Positions 18,689 to 26,351 of a stretch of DNA of 64,000 bases are shown here, one piece after another (positions within the stretch are counted from its first letter, which is position 1; each line of letters starts with the position of its first letter). This DNA is from Streptomyces sp. R41 (lineage in GTDB: Bacteria; Actinomycetota; Actinomycetes; Streptomycetales; Streptomycetaceae). Location of the stretch: contig NZ_CP163443.1 of assembly GCF_041053055.1 (NCBI RefSeq), positions 5,439,001-5,503,000 of the forward strand, given 5' to 3'. The notes beneath the pieces were generated by a model. That model saw only the letters and a program-made list of their open reading frames with translations. It was not told where the DNA came from and made no database searches. Made by a program: the position numbers and the translations under genes.

Positions 18689-18797
18689 TCGATTCCCGAC
18701 CGCGGCGGGGTCAGTGCTCGAGCCGCGGCGAGGTCGGTTCTCGAGCCGCGGCGGATCAGTTTTCGAGCCGCGGTGAGGTCAGTTCTCGAGCCGCGCC
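18689..18797 (-). repeat. five 22/23-bp tandem units derived from the end of the hydrolase gene
   Basis: Units at 18689-18710, 18711-18733, 18734-18755, 18756-18778 and 18779-18797 share the core (minus strand) CGCGGCTCGAGAACTGA. The first unit in gene orientation holds the last codons and stop of the hydrolase gene; the other four lie past the stop and have diverged progressively. Confidence 0.85.
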
Positions 18798-19561
18798 AGG
18801 AAAGCCGCCAGCACCTCGTTGAACTCCTCCGCACGCTCCAGGTTCGGCATGTGTGCCGCCGACTCGATCACGTGGAGCGTGGAGTCGGGAAGCGCCGAGT
18901 GCATCGCCCGCGCGTCGGAGACCGGGGTGTACTCGTCGTCGGCGCCCACCACGACCAGGGCCGGGACGGTGACCCGGGTCAGCAGCTCGCGGTAGTCGGG
19001 GCGTTCCGCCCGGCCTCGCAGGGCGGCCGCCGCTCCCTCGGGGGGCGTCGAGGTCATCATGCGGTGCACGTGGGCCGCGACCCGCGCGTCCGCGTACGGC
19101 GCGACCATCTTGTGCAGCACCTCGTCGGCGTATCCGCGCATGCCCTCGCGCAGGAGACGGTCGGCCATGTCGTTGCGTGTCTTCTTGCCCTCGGGCGTCT
19201 CGGCGGCCGGGAAGGTGTCGGCGAGGACCAGTCCCCGGATCCGTTCCGGGAACTGCCGGTAGCACTCCATGACGATCTGGCCGCCCATGGAGAGCCCGGC
19301 CAGGACGAACTCCGCCACACCCAGCTCGTCCAGCAGCGCCGCGATGTCCTCGGCGAAGGTGGAGAGGGGGGTGACCCCGGGGACCACGGGGGACGCGCCG
19401 TAACCGCGCAGGTCCGGGGCGATCACCCGGCGCCCCGACGAGAACGCGGCGATCTGCGGAGCCCACATGGTGTGGTCGAAGGGGTGGCCGTGGATCAGGA
19501 CGAGGGGCGGCGCCGTCGAGCCGGCGCCCCCCTGGTCCTCGTACGCGAGGAAGGGAGCCAT
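18779..19561 (-). CDS. alpha/beta-fold hydrolase
   Basis: A 260-residue cytoplasmic hydrolase. The nucleophile elbow is GLSMGG (Ser about residue 97), the acid is in VGADDEYTPVS and the catalytic His is in ESAAHMPNLE, giving a full Ser-Asp-His triad. HGHPFDHTMW is the oxyanion-hole region. This is the esterase / haloperoxidase-like / 3-oxoadipate-lactonase-like branch; the substrate is unknown. The ATG at 19561 is preferred to the start at 19585. Its promoter region is shared with the divergent MocR gene, which may control it. The 3' end is copied in a tandem repeat. Confidence 0.9.
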   Translation of the reverse strand: MAPFLAYEDQGGAGSTAPPLVLIHGHPFDHTMWAPQIAAFSSGRRVIAPDLRGYGASPVVPGVTPLSTFAEDIAALLDELGVAEFVLAGLSMGGQIVMECYRQFPERIRGLVLADTFPAAETPEGKKTRNDMADRLLREGMRGYADEVLHKMVAPYADARVAAHVHRMMTSTPPEGAAAALRGRAERPDYRELLTRVTVPALVVVGADDEYTPVSDARAMHSALPDSTLHVIESAAHMPNLERAEEFNEVLAAFLARLEN

Positions 19562-19587
19562 GGCCACGACCCTAGGCTCGCCCAACT

Positions 19588-19622
19588 CCTCGGTGCAATA
19601 AGATCATTGCCCTCGGTGCAAT
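19588..19622. promoter_or_regulatory. candidate MocR operator in the divergent promoter
   Basis: CCTCGGTGCAAT occurs twice as a direct repeat (19588-19599 and 19611-19622, 23 bases apart), and ATTGC at 19606-19610 forms inverted repeats with both GCAAT arms. Paired direct repeats with an inverted half-site are a known binding pattern of MocR-type regulators. Confidence 0.6.
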
Positions 19623-19653
19623 CCTGTTCCGGGGCGCGGAACAGGGGGCTCAC

Positions 19654-21066
19654 GTGATGGAGGACTACCGGCGGATCGCCGACAGGATCGCTGACGACAT
19701 CGCCGCCGGACGGCTCAAGCCCGGTGAACGGCTGCCCCCGCAACGGGTGTTCGCCCGGCGCCGCGGGATCGCCGGGTCGACGGCCGGGCGGGTGTACGGC
19801 GAGCTGGTACGGCGCGGACTGGTCGTCGGTGAGGTCGGGCGCGGCACGTTCGTCCGGGCCGCGCCGCCCGCCTCGGGCCACGCACTCGCCGAACCGGCGA
19901 CCACGGCCCCGGTCAACCTGGAGCTCAACTACCCCTCCGCGCCGGGCCAGTCGGAGCTCCTCGCCCCCGCCCTGGCCCCGCTGCTGCGTCCCGACGTCCT
20001 CACGGAGTCCCTGCGCACCGCTCCCGCCACCGGCACGGCCGCCGCTCGCGAGGCCGCCGCCGGCCTCCTCGCCACCCCGGGCTGGCGCCCCGCCCCGTCC
20101 CGGCTGGCCTTCGCGGGCAACGCCCGCCAGGCCATCGCGGCCGCGTTCGCCTCCCTCGTACGACCGGGCGGCCGCGTCGGCATCGAGTCCCTCACGTATC
20201 CCCTGGTCAAGGAGATCGCGACGCGTCTGGGCATCACGCTCGTCCCGCTGCCCATGGACGCGGAGGGGCTCCGCCCGGAAGCGGTCGCGGCCGCCCACCG
20301 CTCGGCACCGCTCTCCGCCGTGTACGTCCAGCCGACCCTGCACAATCCGACGTCGGTGACGATGGGGGATCGACGGAGGCGCCAACTGGCCGCCGTCGTC
20401 ACGGACTTGGACCTCCCGGTCGTCGAGGACCGCATCTGGTCCTTCCTCCACGAGGGGGCCCTCGACCCACTCGGCGCGTACGCCCCCGAGCGCACGTACG
20501 TCGTCGACGGCCTCTCCAAGCGCGTCGCACCGGGCCTGACGGTGGGTTTCCTCGTCGCCCCCGAGGAGCGGGTGGAGCAGGTGGCGGCGGCCCTCCGCTC
20601 GGGCGCGTGGACCGCGAGCCGGTTCGCGCTGGAGGCGGCGGTGCGCTGGATCGGCGACGGCACGGTGGAACACCTGGTCCGCGCCAAGCGGCAGGACGCG
20701 GCGCGTCGGCAGCGTCTGGTCGCCGAGCACCTCGGCGAACACACCGTGCACTCCGACCCGCACGGGTATTACGCCTGGTGGGAGCTGCCTTCGCCATGGC
20801 GGGCGGACACGTTCACGGCGGCGGCCGCGAAGAGGGGGATAGCCATCACCCCGGGTTCGGCCTTCACTTCCGTAGCTGTGGGCATGCGTGCCGCCAGGGG
20901 CCCCCGTCCCGAAGAGAGCGGCATTCTGTCGGCGCCGGCAAGCGCCCCCGCCCCGAGCTCGGCCCCCACATCGGACTGCGTCAGGCTCGGACTCGCGACG
21001 ACTGCTCCGCAGGAGCTTGCTCAGGCGCTGCGGACGCTCGCCGGTATCGCGCGTACGCGCCCGTGA
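19654..21066 (+). CDS. MocR-family regulator (GntR HTH plus PLP aminotransferase fold)
   Basis: A 470-residue transcription factor. Residues about 5-70 are a GntR winged helix (AAGRLKPGERLPPQRVFARR) and residues about 95-465 a fold-type I aminotransferase domain. The region VYVQPTLHNPTSVTMGDRRR and the PLP lysine in YVVDGLSKRVAPGLTVGFL are typical. MocR proteins sense pyridoxal phosphate or an amine-derived ligand. GTG at 19654 or ATG at 19657 can start it. It is divergent from the hydrolase gene, the likely target. The C-terminal 28 codons overlap the convergent membrane protein gene. Confidence 0.92.
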   Translation: MMEDYRRIADRIADDIAAGRLKPGERLPPQRVFARRRGIAGSTAGRVYGELVRRGLVVGEVGRGTFVRAAPPASGHALAEPATTAPVNLELNYPSAPGQSELLAPALAPLLRPDVLTESLRTAPATGTAAAREAAAGLLATPGWRPAPSRLAFAGNARQAIAAAFASLVRPGGRVGIESLTYPLVKEIATRLGITLVPLPMDAEGLRPEAVAAAHRSAPLSAVYVQPTLHNPTSVTMGDRRRRQLAAVVTDLDLPVVEDRIWSFLHEGALDPLGAYAPERTYVVDGLSKRVAPGLTVGFLVAPEERVEQVAAALRSGAWTASRFALEAAVRWIGDGTVEHLVRAKRQDAARRQRLVAEHLGEHTVHSDPHGYYAWWELPSPWRADTFTAAAAKRGIAITPGSAFTSVAVGMRAARGPRPEESGILSAPASAPAPSSAPTSDCVRLGLATTAPQELAQALRTLAGIARTRP

Positions 21067-21940
21067 GCGCGGCGGCCAGGGCCACGGCGAGGCCCAGCGC
21101 CAGCAGTCCCCAGGAGACGAGCCGCAGGGTGTCCGTGAGCGCGTCGTACACCGCGCCCGCGGCCGTGGGCGACACGTCGGGCGGCAGATCGGCGAGGGTG
21201 AGCCGGCGCCCCAGGGCGATTCCGCCGCCGAGCAGCGCGGCGCCCAACGCGGTGCCGAGCCCGGTCGCGAACACCGCCCGGCGGCGGCACACCGCCAGAA
21301 GGATGCCCGCGAGGGCGAAGACGACCGCGGCGACCGGCAGCCAGATACCGGCGACTTCGAGCACGTGGAACCCCTTCCGGAGCTGGGCCATGTCCTCGGC
21401 TTCGAGCACGGTGATCTCGGTGTGCTCGACGGGGATCCGGTTCGCCAACGGCGTGTGGTCATCAGCGAGTTGACGCTTCACCTGCTCGGTGACCGGCGCG
21501 AGGTCGACGGTCACCGCCCCCTCGCGGTCCTCGCGCAGCGCCCGCATCACGGCGTCGTGCGCGGCCATGTTCGCGGCCTGCCACGCCGTGCGGTACGCCT
21601 CGGTCTCGGTGAACGAGCGCACCGCGTCCCGCACGTAGTGGTTCACCGGCCCCTGCAGCCGCGGCCGTACGTGGACTTCGCGCAGGATCCCGTCCGTGAC
21701 CCCGGCCGCGATCGCGTCGCGTACGTCGGTGTCGGCGGCGAGCGGCGCCATCGTGGCCTCGTACCGCACGGGGTCCCCGAGCCCGTACATCGCCCAGGTC
21801 GACAGCGCGCCGAGCGGCGCGAGCAGGCAGGCGAGCACGATCAGTGCGGCCGACAGAGCGCTCCGGAGACCTTGGGACACTCCACCAGGCAAGGCCTCCC
21901 GGCCGCTTCGCGCGAGCGGGTCGACTGCAAATGGGTGCAT
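20981..21940 (-). CDS. integral membrane protein, unknown function
   Basis: A 319-residue protein with one hydrophobic segment near residues 22-48, a soluble domain of about 150 residues (VRYEATMAPLAADTDVRDAI onward), and three C-terminal hydrophobic segments (about 185-300). The soluble domain faces outside if the first helix is an uncleaved anchor. This layout is common in Streptomyces and has no assigned function. The ATG at 21940 is chosen as the start of the conserved part; ribosome site is weak. Its 3' end overlaps the MocR gene tail to tail by 86 bases. Confidence 0.75.
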   Translation of the reverse strand: MHPFAVDPLARSGREALPGGVSQGLRSALSAALIVLACLLAPLGALSTWAMYGLGDPVRYEATMAPLAADTDVRDAIAAGVTDGILREVHVRPRLQGPVNHYVRDAVRSFTETEAYRTAWQAANMAAHDAVMRALREDREGAVTVDLAPVTEQVKRQLADDHTPLANRIPVEHTEITVLEAEDMAQLRKGFHVLEVAGIWLPVAAVVFALAGILLAVCRRRAVFATGLGTALGAALLGGGIALGRRLTLADLPPDVSPTAAGAVYDALTDTLRLVSWGLLALGLAVALAAALTGAYARYRRASAAPEQAPAEQSSRVRA

Positions 21941-22099
21941 ATGACAAGCCGAACGGGGCCCGCGGTTCACTCACCCGGACCCCGGCCACCACCTCGGCCG
22001 TCACAGCGTCCGACACCCCAGGAACCACGGGGCCGGGAGGCTCTCCGGTGGAGCCGTCACCCGAACGGGTGTTTCCTGGATCTGGGAGAGGAGGCCGAT

Positions 22100-22544
22100 A
22101 TGAGCACCACTCCGGCGCTGCGAACCCTCGCCGCGGCCCAGTTCACCTGCTGTGCTCCGACGGTGCCGACCGTCGTGGCGGCGGCCTCGTCGACGCATAT
22201 CTCCGGTGGCGCCGGCTCGGGCGGTCCGGTATGGGGCACCGTCGTCTCCAGGGGCGGCCTGCGCCTGAGGTCGGAGCCCACCTCGCCCACCTCGAACTCC
22301 CCCGCGGAACGACTCCGGTTGGAACGACTGGGGTCGCAACGACAACTCCAACAGGAACGACTCCAGCTGGAACGACCACTGCGACTGGAACAACTCGTCC
22401 GGGTACGGCGACCCCTGTGACGACCCCGGCCGGAGTTCCTCCGGCTCGGGAACCTGGAGCTTCAGCGTCTCCGGCTCGTTCGGCCGGGACCTGAACGGCT
22501 CCTCCTCGGACTCCTGGGACTGGGTCCCAGGTGGCAGTAGGTGA
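22100..22544 (+). pseudogene. small secreted-type gene broken by a one-base shift in a C5 run
   Basis: A strong ribosome site (GAGAGGAGG) precedes the ATG at 22100. The first 67 codons have coding-type third positions and encode an export-like N-terminus followed by an SH3-like stretch (VWGTVVSRGGLRLRSEP). From about 22305 the coding signal moves to the next frame, which encodes an Asn/Asp/Trp/Ser-rich tail with two Cys and stops at 22544. As written, the ATG frame stops at 22420. Removing one C from the run at 22299-22303 would join both into a 147-residue protein. It is either a real frameshift or a sequencing error. The family is not recognised. Confidence 0.6.
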
Positions 22545-22555
22545 GTGAGGGAGAC

Positions 22556-22590
22556 GCACGAGGCCCCGGCGGCCTGCCGGGGCCTCGTGC
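22556..22590. terminator. hairpin terminator
   Basis: A perfect 15-base stem (22556-22570 with 22576-22590) with loop GGCCT lies between the convergent genes ending at 22544 and 22659. Confidence 0.85.
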
Positions 22591-22658
22591 GCCGTTCGGC
22601 GCTCGGCAACGCGCTCGGCGTGGAGGCGCTCGGCCGCGCTCGGCGCGGATCGGGTGCG

Positions 22659-23114
22659 CTAGCGCGGATCCGGGTGCCCCTCCGCGTCCTCGTGCGTGTA
22701 GTAGCGGTAGAAGGCCACCACGAACACGCCCGCCGCGACGCCCAGTGCCATGAAAATGGAGCGCAGGACGGTCGCCCCGGTCTGGCTGTACAGGAACCCG
22801 AACGTGATGCCCGCGAACGCCGTCCACAGCACCGCGTGCAGTTCGCGCTTCAACAGCGGCGCCACCATGCGTACGCCGATGTAGAGAGCCGCGAACCCGA
22901 TGGCGGACACGAAGCCGAACAGGACGTTCCAGCCCGTGATCGGGCCGCCGCTGCGGTTGATGGCCGCGGCCCAGAAGCCGTAGATGAGACCGCCGACGAT
23001 GGGTATCGCCCAGTGGGCGATGGTGTGGGTGCGTTCGTCGAAGACATCGGGTGTGCTGGGTGTCGGTATGCGTGGTAGCTGCGGGGTGGGTGACGCCGGT
23101 GCCGCATGAGCCAT
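22659..23114 (-). CDS. four-helix membrane protein, unknown function
   Basis: A 151-residue protein with a Pro/Ala-rich N-terminus and four membrane segments (about residues 33-53, 62-82, 92-112 and 118-138). The ATG at 23114 has GAGGAG eight bases upstream and is clearly the start, although the frame continues. The sequence (IAHWAIPIVGGLIYGFW and GWNVLFGFVSAIGFAALYIG) resembles conserved Streptomyces membrane proteins without assigned role. It is divergent from the NAD(P)-binding gene at 23220. Confidence 0.85.
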   Translation of the reverse strand: MAHAAPASPTPQLPRIPTPSTPDVFDERTHTIAHWAIPIVGGLIYGFWAAAINRSGGPITGWNVLFGFVSAIGFAALYIGVRMVAPLLKRELHAVLWTAFAGITFGFLYSQTGATVLRSIFMALGVAAGVFVVAFYRYYTHEDAEGHPDPR

Positions 23115-23219
23115 GGGAGCACTCCTCTCTCCTCGCCCCCCGCCTTCCAGGGCACACCCCGCCAGGGCGCCTGGCAAGTCGGGATGCGGCGGCTTTGGCC
23201 CCGTGTTTCGCTGAATCCC

Positions 23220-23861
23220 ATGAAGCTCGTTCTCTTCGGTGCCACCGGCATGGTCGGGACCCGTATCGCCACGGAGGCGTCGGCGCGCGGACACCAGGTC
23301 ACCGCGGTGAGCCGGTCCGGGCAGTCCCCGATCCCCGGGGTCACGGCGACGGCGGCGGACGCCTCCGACCCGGCGAAGGTGGCCGAGCTGGCGGCGGGCG
23401 CGGACGCGGTGGCCTCGGCGTGCGTGCCGCCGCGCGACGGCTCGGACCCGCGCGAGCCGTTCCTCGCCATCAACAGGGCGCTGGTCGAGGGCGTCCGGCA
23501 GGCCGGAGTGCGGCGGCTCATGATCGTCGGCGGTGCGGGCAGCCTGGAGATCGCGCCGGGCCAAGCGGCGTTCGACCAGCCCGGCTTCCCCGAGGCCTAC
23601 CTCCAGGAGGCCCTCGCCCATCGCGACGTCCTCGCCTACTACCGCGCCCTCGACGACGAGAGCGTCGACTGGACCTACATCTCGCCCGCCGCCGAGATCC
23701 GCCCCGGTGAACGTACGGGCACGTTCCGTATCGGCGGCGACCGGATGCTCACCGACGACCACGGCAACAGCCGGATCAGCGCCGAGGACTACGCGATCGC
23801 CTTCGTCGACGAGCTGGAGAAGGACGCCCACCCGCGCGCCCGGATGTCGGTCGCGTACTGA
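23220..23861 (+). CDS. NAD(P)H-binding protein, NmrA/YwnB-like
   Basis: A 213-residue single-domain Rossmann protein. MKLVLFGATGMVGTRI is the dinucleotide-binding GxxGxxG loop, ASDPAKVAELAAGADAVASA the region after the second strand, and LMIVGGAGSLEIAPG the conserved NmrA-like glycine stretch. The typical YxxxK pair of SDR enzymes is absent, in line with the NAD(P)H-binding (YwnB/BVR-B-like) group, which act as reductases or redox sensors. The ATG at 23220 opens the Rossmann motif exactly. Located just before the SpoIIE phosphatase gene. Confidence 0.9.
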   Translation: MKLVLFGATGMVGTRIATEASARGHQVTAVSRSGQSPIPGVTATAADASDPAKVAELAAGADAVASACVPPRDGSDPREPFLAINRALVEGVRQAGVRRLMIVGGAGSLEIAPGQAAFDQPGFPEAYLQEALAHRDVLAYYRALDDESVDWTYISPAAEIRPGERTGTFRIGGDRMLTDDHGNSRISAEDYAIAFVDELEKDAHPRARMSVAY

Positions 23862-23949
23862 CCGCTGCCGGTCGCGTGCTGAGGAGCGCCGAAGAGCGCC
23901 GAAGAGGACGACGAGTACGACGAGCACGAGGACGAGGTGGTACGGGGAG

Positions 23950-25116
23950 GTGGCCGGCCGGAGATCCGTACTCGACCAACTGCCGCCCGGCGGGCGGGAG
24001 GACGCCGTCCAGCGGCAGCAGCCGCTGCGGGTGCGCGGCCGCAGCGTCGCCTGGGTGCCGCCGCTCGTGCTGCTCGCCTGCATTGCGCTGCTCGACTGGA
24101 ACACCGCAGGGGAGTTCCGGATCATCTCCTGGATCGTCCTGGTGCCCGGTATCGCGGCGGCGATCTGCGGGGTGTGGGGCACGGCGGCGTTCGCGGTGCT
24201 CTCGCTGCTCACCTACATCACCGTGGACACGTCCTGGCCGCACCAGTACCAGACGGGCCTGCCCGACTTCATCCTCGTCGCCATGGGTGGCGTCCTCGCG
24301 GTGCTCGCCTGCGCGGTCCGGGTCCGCGGTGAGCAGCGCATGCTGCACATGCGGGACATCGCCGAGACCACCCGGCGCGCCGTGCTGCGCCCGCTGGCGC
24401 CGGGCTGGGGCGATCTGGACCACGCGGCCGTGTACCTCTCCGCCGACAGCGAGGCCCGGGTCGGCGGCGACTTCTACGACATCCAGCCGGGCCTGCACGG
24501 CACGCGCGTCCTGCTCGGCGACGTCCAGGGCAAGGGGCTCGCCGCGGTGGAGGCGGCGGCCGCGCTGCTGGGCACCTTCCGCGAGGCGGCGTACCACGAA
24601 GCCCTCCTCCGCACGGTCGCCGACCGCCTGGAGATCCGGATGCTGCGGCATGTGCGCTACTCCGTCGCGCTCGGCCGGGACGACAGGGACCGCTTCGCCA
24701 CCGGAATCCTGATCGGCTTTCCGGCAGCCGCCCCGGACGCCCCGGACACCATCGAGGTCGTCAACTTCGGCCACGAACCGCCGCTCGTGGTCGCCCCCGA
24801 CGGCGTACGGTCGCTGCCGCCCGGCGACGGACTGCCGCTCGGGCTCGGCGAGTTGGCGTCCGACCCGCCGCCCGTGCTCCGCGTCGCGCTCGCCCCCGGC
24901 GAGACCTTGCTGCTGGTCACCGACGGTGTGACGGAGGCCCGTGACGCCGACGGAGTCTTCTTCCCGCTCCGCGACATCGTCGCCGGTGCCCTGGCGGAGG
25001 ACCCGCGCACCGCCGACCCCCAGCTGCTCGTGCGCTTCGTCCGCGACGGCACGCTGCGGCACTGCGGCGGGCACCTGGCCGACGACACGACCATTTTCGC
25101 CGTACGACGTCGGTAG
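23950..25116 (+). CDS. membrane-bound PP2C (SpoIIE-type) serine phosphatase
   Basis: A 388-residue phosphatase expected to dephosphorylate anti-sigma antagonists (STAS proteins). Three hydrophobic segments lie at about residues 35-125, then the catalytic domain from about residue 155: VGGDFYD and LGDVQGKG hold metal-binding aspartates, and VTDGVTEARD and ADDTTIFAVR complete the site. GTG at 23950 is the only in-frame start near a ribosome site, though GGGGAG stands very close to it, so the start is approximate. The STAS and HATPase genes elsewhere in the window could be network partners. Confidence 0.9.
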   Translation: MAGRRSVLDQLPPGGREDAVQRQQPLRVRGRSVAWVPPLVLLACIALLDWNTAGEFRIISWIVLVPGIAAAICGVWGTAAFAVLSLLTYITVDTSWPHQYQTGLPDFILVAMGGVLAVLACAVRVRGEQRMLHMRDIAETTRRAVLRPLAPGWGDLDHAAVYLSADSEARVGGDFYDIQPGLHGTRVLLGDVQGKGLAAVEAAAALLGTFREAAYHEALLRTVADRLEIRMLRHVRYSVALGRDDRDRFATGILIGFPAAAPDAPDTIEVVNFGHEPPLVVAPDGVRSLPPGDGLPLGLGELASDPPPVLRVALAPGETLLLVTDGVTEARDADGVFFPLRDIVAGALAEDPRTADPQLLVRFVRDGTLRHCGGHLADDTTIFAVRRR

Positions 25117-25223
25117 TGCCCGAGACGTCCGGGCATGGGCCGGCGTTTGCACTCCTGCCGTCCCCCCTTTGCAGGCGCAGCGGTTACGGTGCTGCCGTAC
25201 GTGATCGATGGGGGAGGGAACCT

Positions 25224-26348
25224 ATGCCCGGAACCGTGCTGCTCCTCGCGGCCTCGCCGGTGGGCAAGGGGTGTCTGGTGGACGCGGCGTCCGTGCTCCC
25301 CGTACTGGCGGCGGTGTCGCCCGCGGTGCTGTCGGGCACCGACACCGCGAACGTCGTGGAACTGGCCGACCCGCTGGAGCCGCAGGCGGTTCTCACCCGG
25401 CTGCGCGCGGCGGCGACGGCGCCCGGTCCGCTGACGGTGTTCGTGACCGGCCAGCTCCAACTGGACCGCCGCCAGCACCTGCCCCACCTGGCCCTCGCCC
25501 GCACCACCCCGGCGACGGTCCGGTACACCGCCTTTCCCTGGCACTGGATCACCGAGGAACTCCGCCTGCGCCCACCGGGCACGACCACCCTCTTCGTCGA
25601 CCTGCACGCCGACGCGGAGACCTGGGACCATCTCGTCGTCCGCCCGCTGACCGCGGGCCCGTCCGCCGCGCTCTACGGCCGCCTCGCGCCGCCCCCGCCG
25701 CGCCGTACGGTGGCGACACCGACGTACATGCGAGCCGTCGCCACGATTCTCCGCAGCGGTCACCGCCCGCCGCTGCCGCAACTGCACCAGCAGGCGCTGA
25801 CACGGGTGTCGGGCGAGGGGGCGCGTACGGACATGGTGCTGGCGCCCGGGACGCCCATGGTGGCCGCACCGCCGGTGGTGGCACCGCCGCCGGTCCCGGC
25901 CCAGCCGCCCGCGGCCCCCGCGGACCCGCACGAGACCATCTCCGCCGCCGTCCAGGCGGGCCGCCACGGTGAGGCCGCCGCGCTGGCCGGGCAGCGGGAG
26001 CAGGAGGCGCTGCGGATGTACGGTCCCGCCTCCGAGACCGTGCTGCACTGGATGGAGGTCCGGGCGGATCTGGCGATGTTCGCGGGGGACGCCGAGCGCA
26101 GTTGCCGTACCTGGCTGGCGATCGCGGGCGCTCGCCTGAACGCGGGGCAGGCCACCGATTCCCCGGCCGTGGAGTCGGCCGTGGACCGCGCCCACCACCA
26201 GTGGGGCCGTATCGACGACGCGGCGCGGGCCCGTGAACTCGGGCCCGCGCTGGCGGACTTGAGGCTGCGCGTGCCCGGGCGCAGGCAGGGCGCGCTGGAC
26301 CACGTCCAGGAGCAACTCCGCCGGCTGCAGTTCCAGACGCAGGCCTGA
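25224..26348 (+). CDS. conserved hypothetical protein with helical C-terminus
   Basis: A 374-residue protein of unknown function. GGGGAGGGA sits before the ATG at 25224, which fixes the start. Residues 1-200 look like an alpha/beta domain (MPGTVLLLAASPVGKG, LTVFVTGQLQLD, TTLFVDLHADAETWDHLV), possibly a caspase- or P-loop-unlike Rossmannoid fold. A Pro/Ala linker follows (about 210-240), then a helical region with TPR-like spacing (EAAALAGQREQEALRMYG, WMEVRADLAMFAGDAERSCR). Such proteins are often found near signalling genes in Streptomyces. No catalytic motif can be defended. Confidence 0.75.
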   Translation: MPGTVLLLAASPVGKGCLVDAASVLPVLAAVSPAVLSGTDTANVVELADPLEPQAVLTRLRAAATAPGPLTVFVTGQLQLDRRQHLPHLALARTTPATVRYTAFPWHWITEELRLRPPGTTTLFVDLHADAETWDHLVVRPLTAGPSAALYGRLAPPPPRRTVATPTYMRAVATILRSGHRPPLPQLHQQALTRVSGEGARTDMVLAPGTPMVAAPPVVAPPPVPAQPPAAPADPHETISAAVQAGRHGEAAALAGQREQEALRMYGPASETVLHWMEVRADLAMFAGDAERSCRTWLAIAGARLNAGQATDSPAVESAVDRAHHQWGRIDDAARARELGPALADLRLRVPGRRQGALDHVQEQLRRLQFQTQA

Positions 26349-26351
26349 GGC

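Noticed and set aside
15735..18776. A 1013-codon open frame on the plus strand
   Set aside because: It lies antisense to the FUSC and EEP genes, which have clear motifs; long antisense frames are normal in very GC-rich DNA.
18689..18797. CRISPR-like array
   Set aside because: Units are head-to-tail without spacers and diverge gradually, so it is a simple tandem repeat.
18280..18834. Minus-strand frame reading through the 23-bp repeats (GSRTDL...ARAL repeats)
   Set aside because: It overlaps the EEP gene in another frame and has no ribosome site; the repeats are explained by duplication of the hydrolase gene end.
22001..22609. A 202-codon minus-strand frame with amphipathic-looking repeats
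   Set aside because: It runs through a terminator and is antisense to the frameshifted small gene, whose codon pattern and ribosome site are better.
26227..26253. Strong hairpin (GCGGGCCCG / CGGGCCCGC)
   Set aside because: It is inside the coding sequence of the gene at 25224-26348 and is probably a codon-usage effect.
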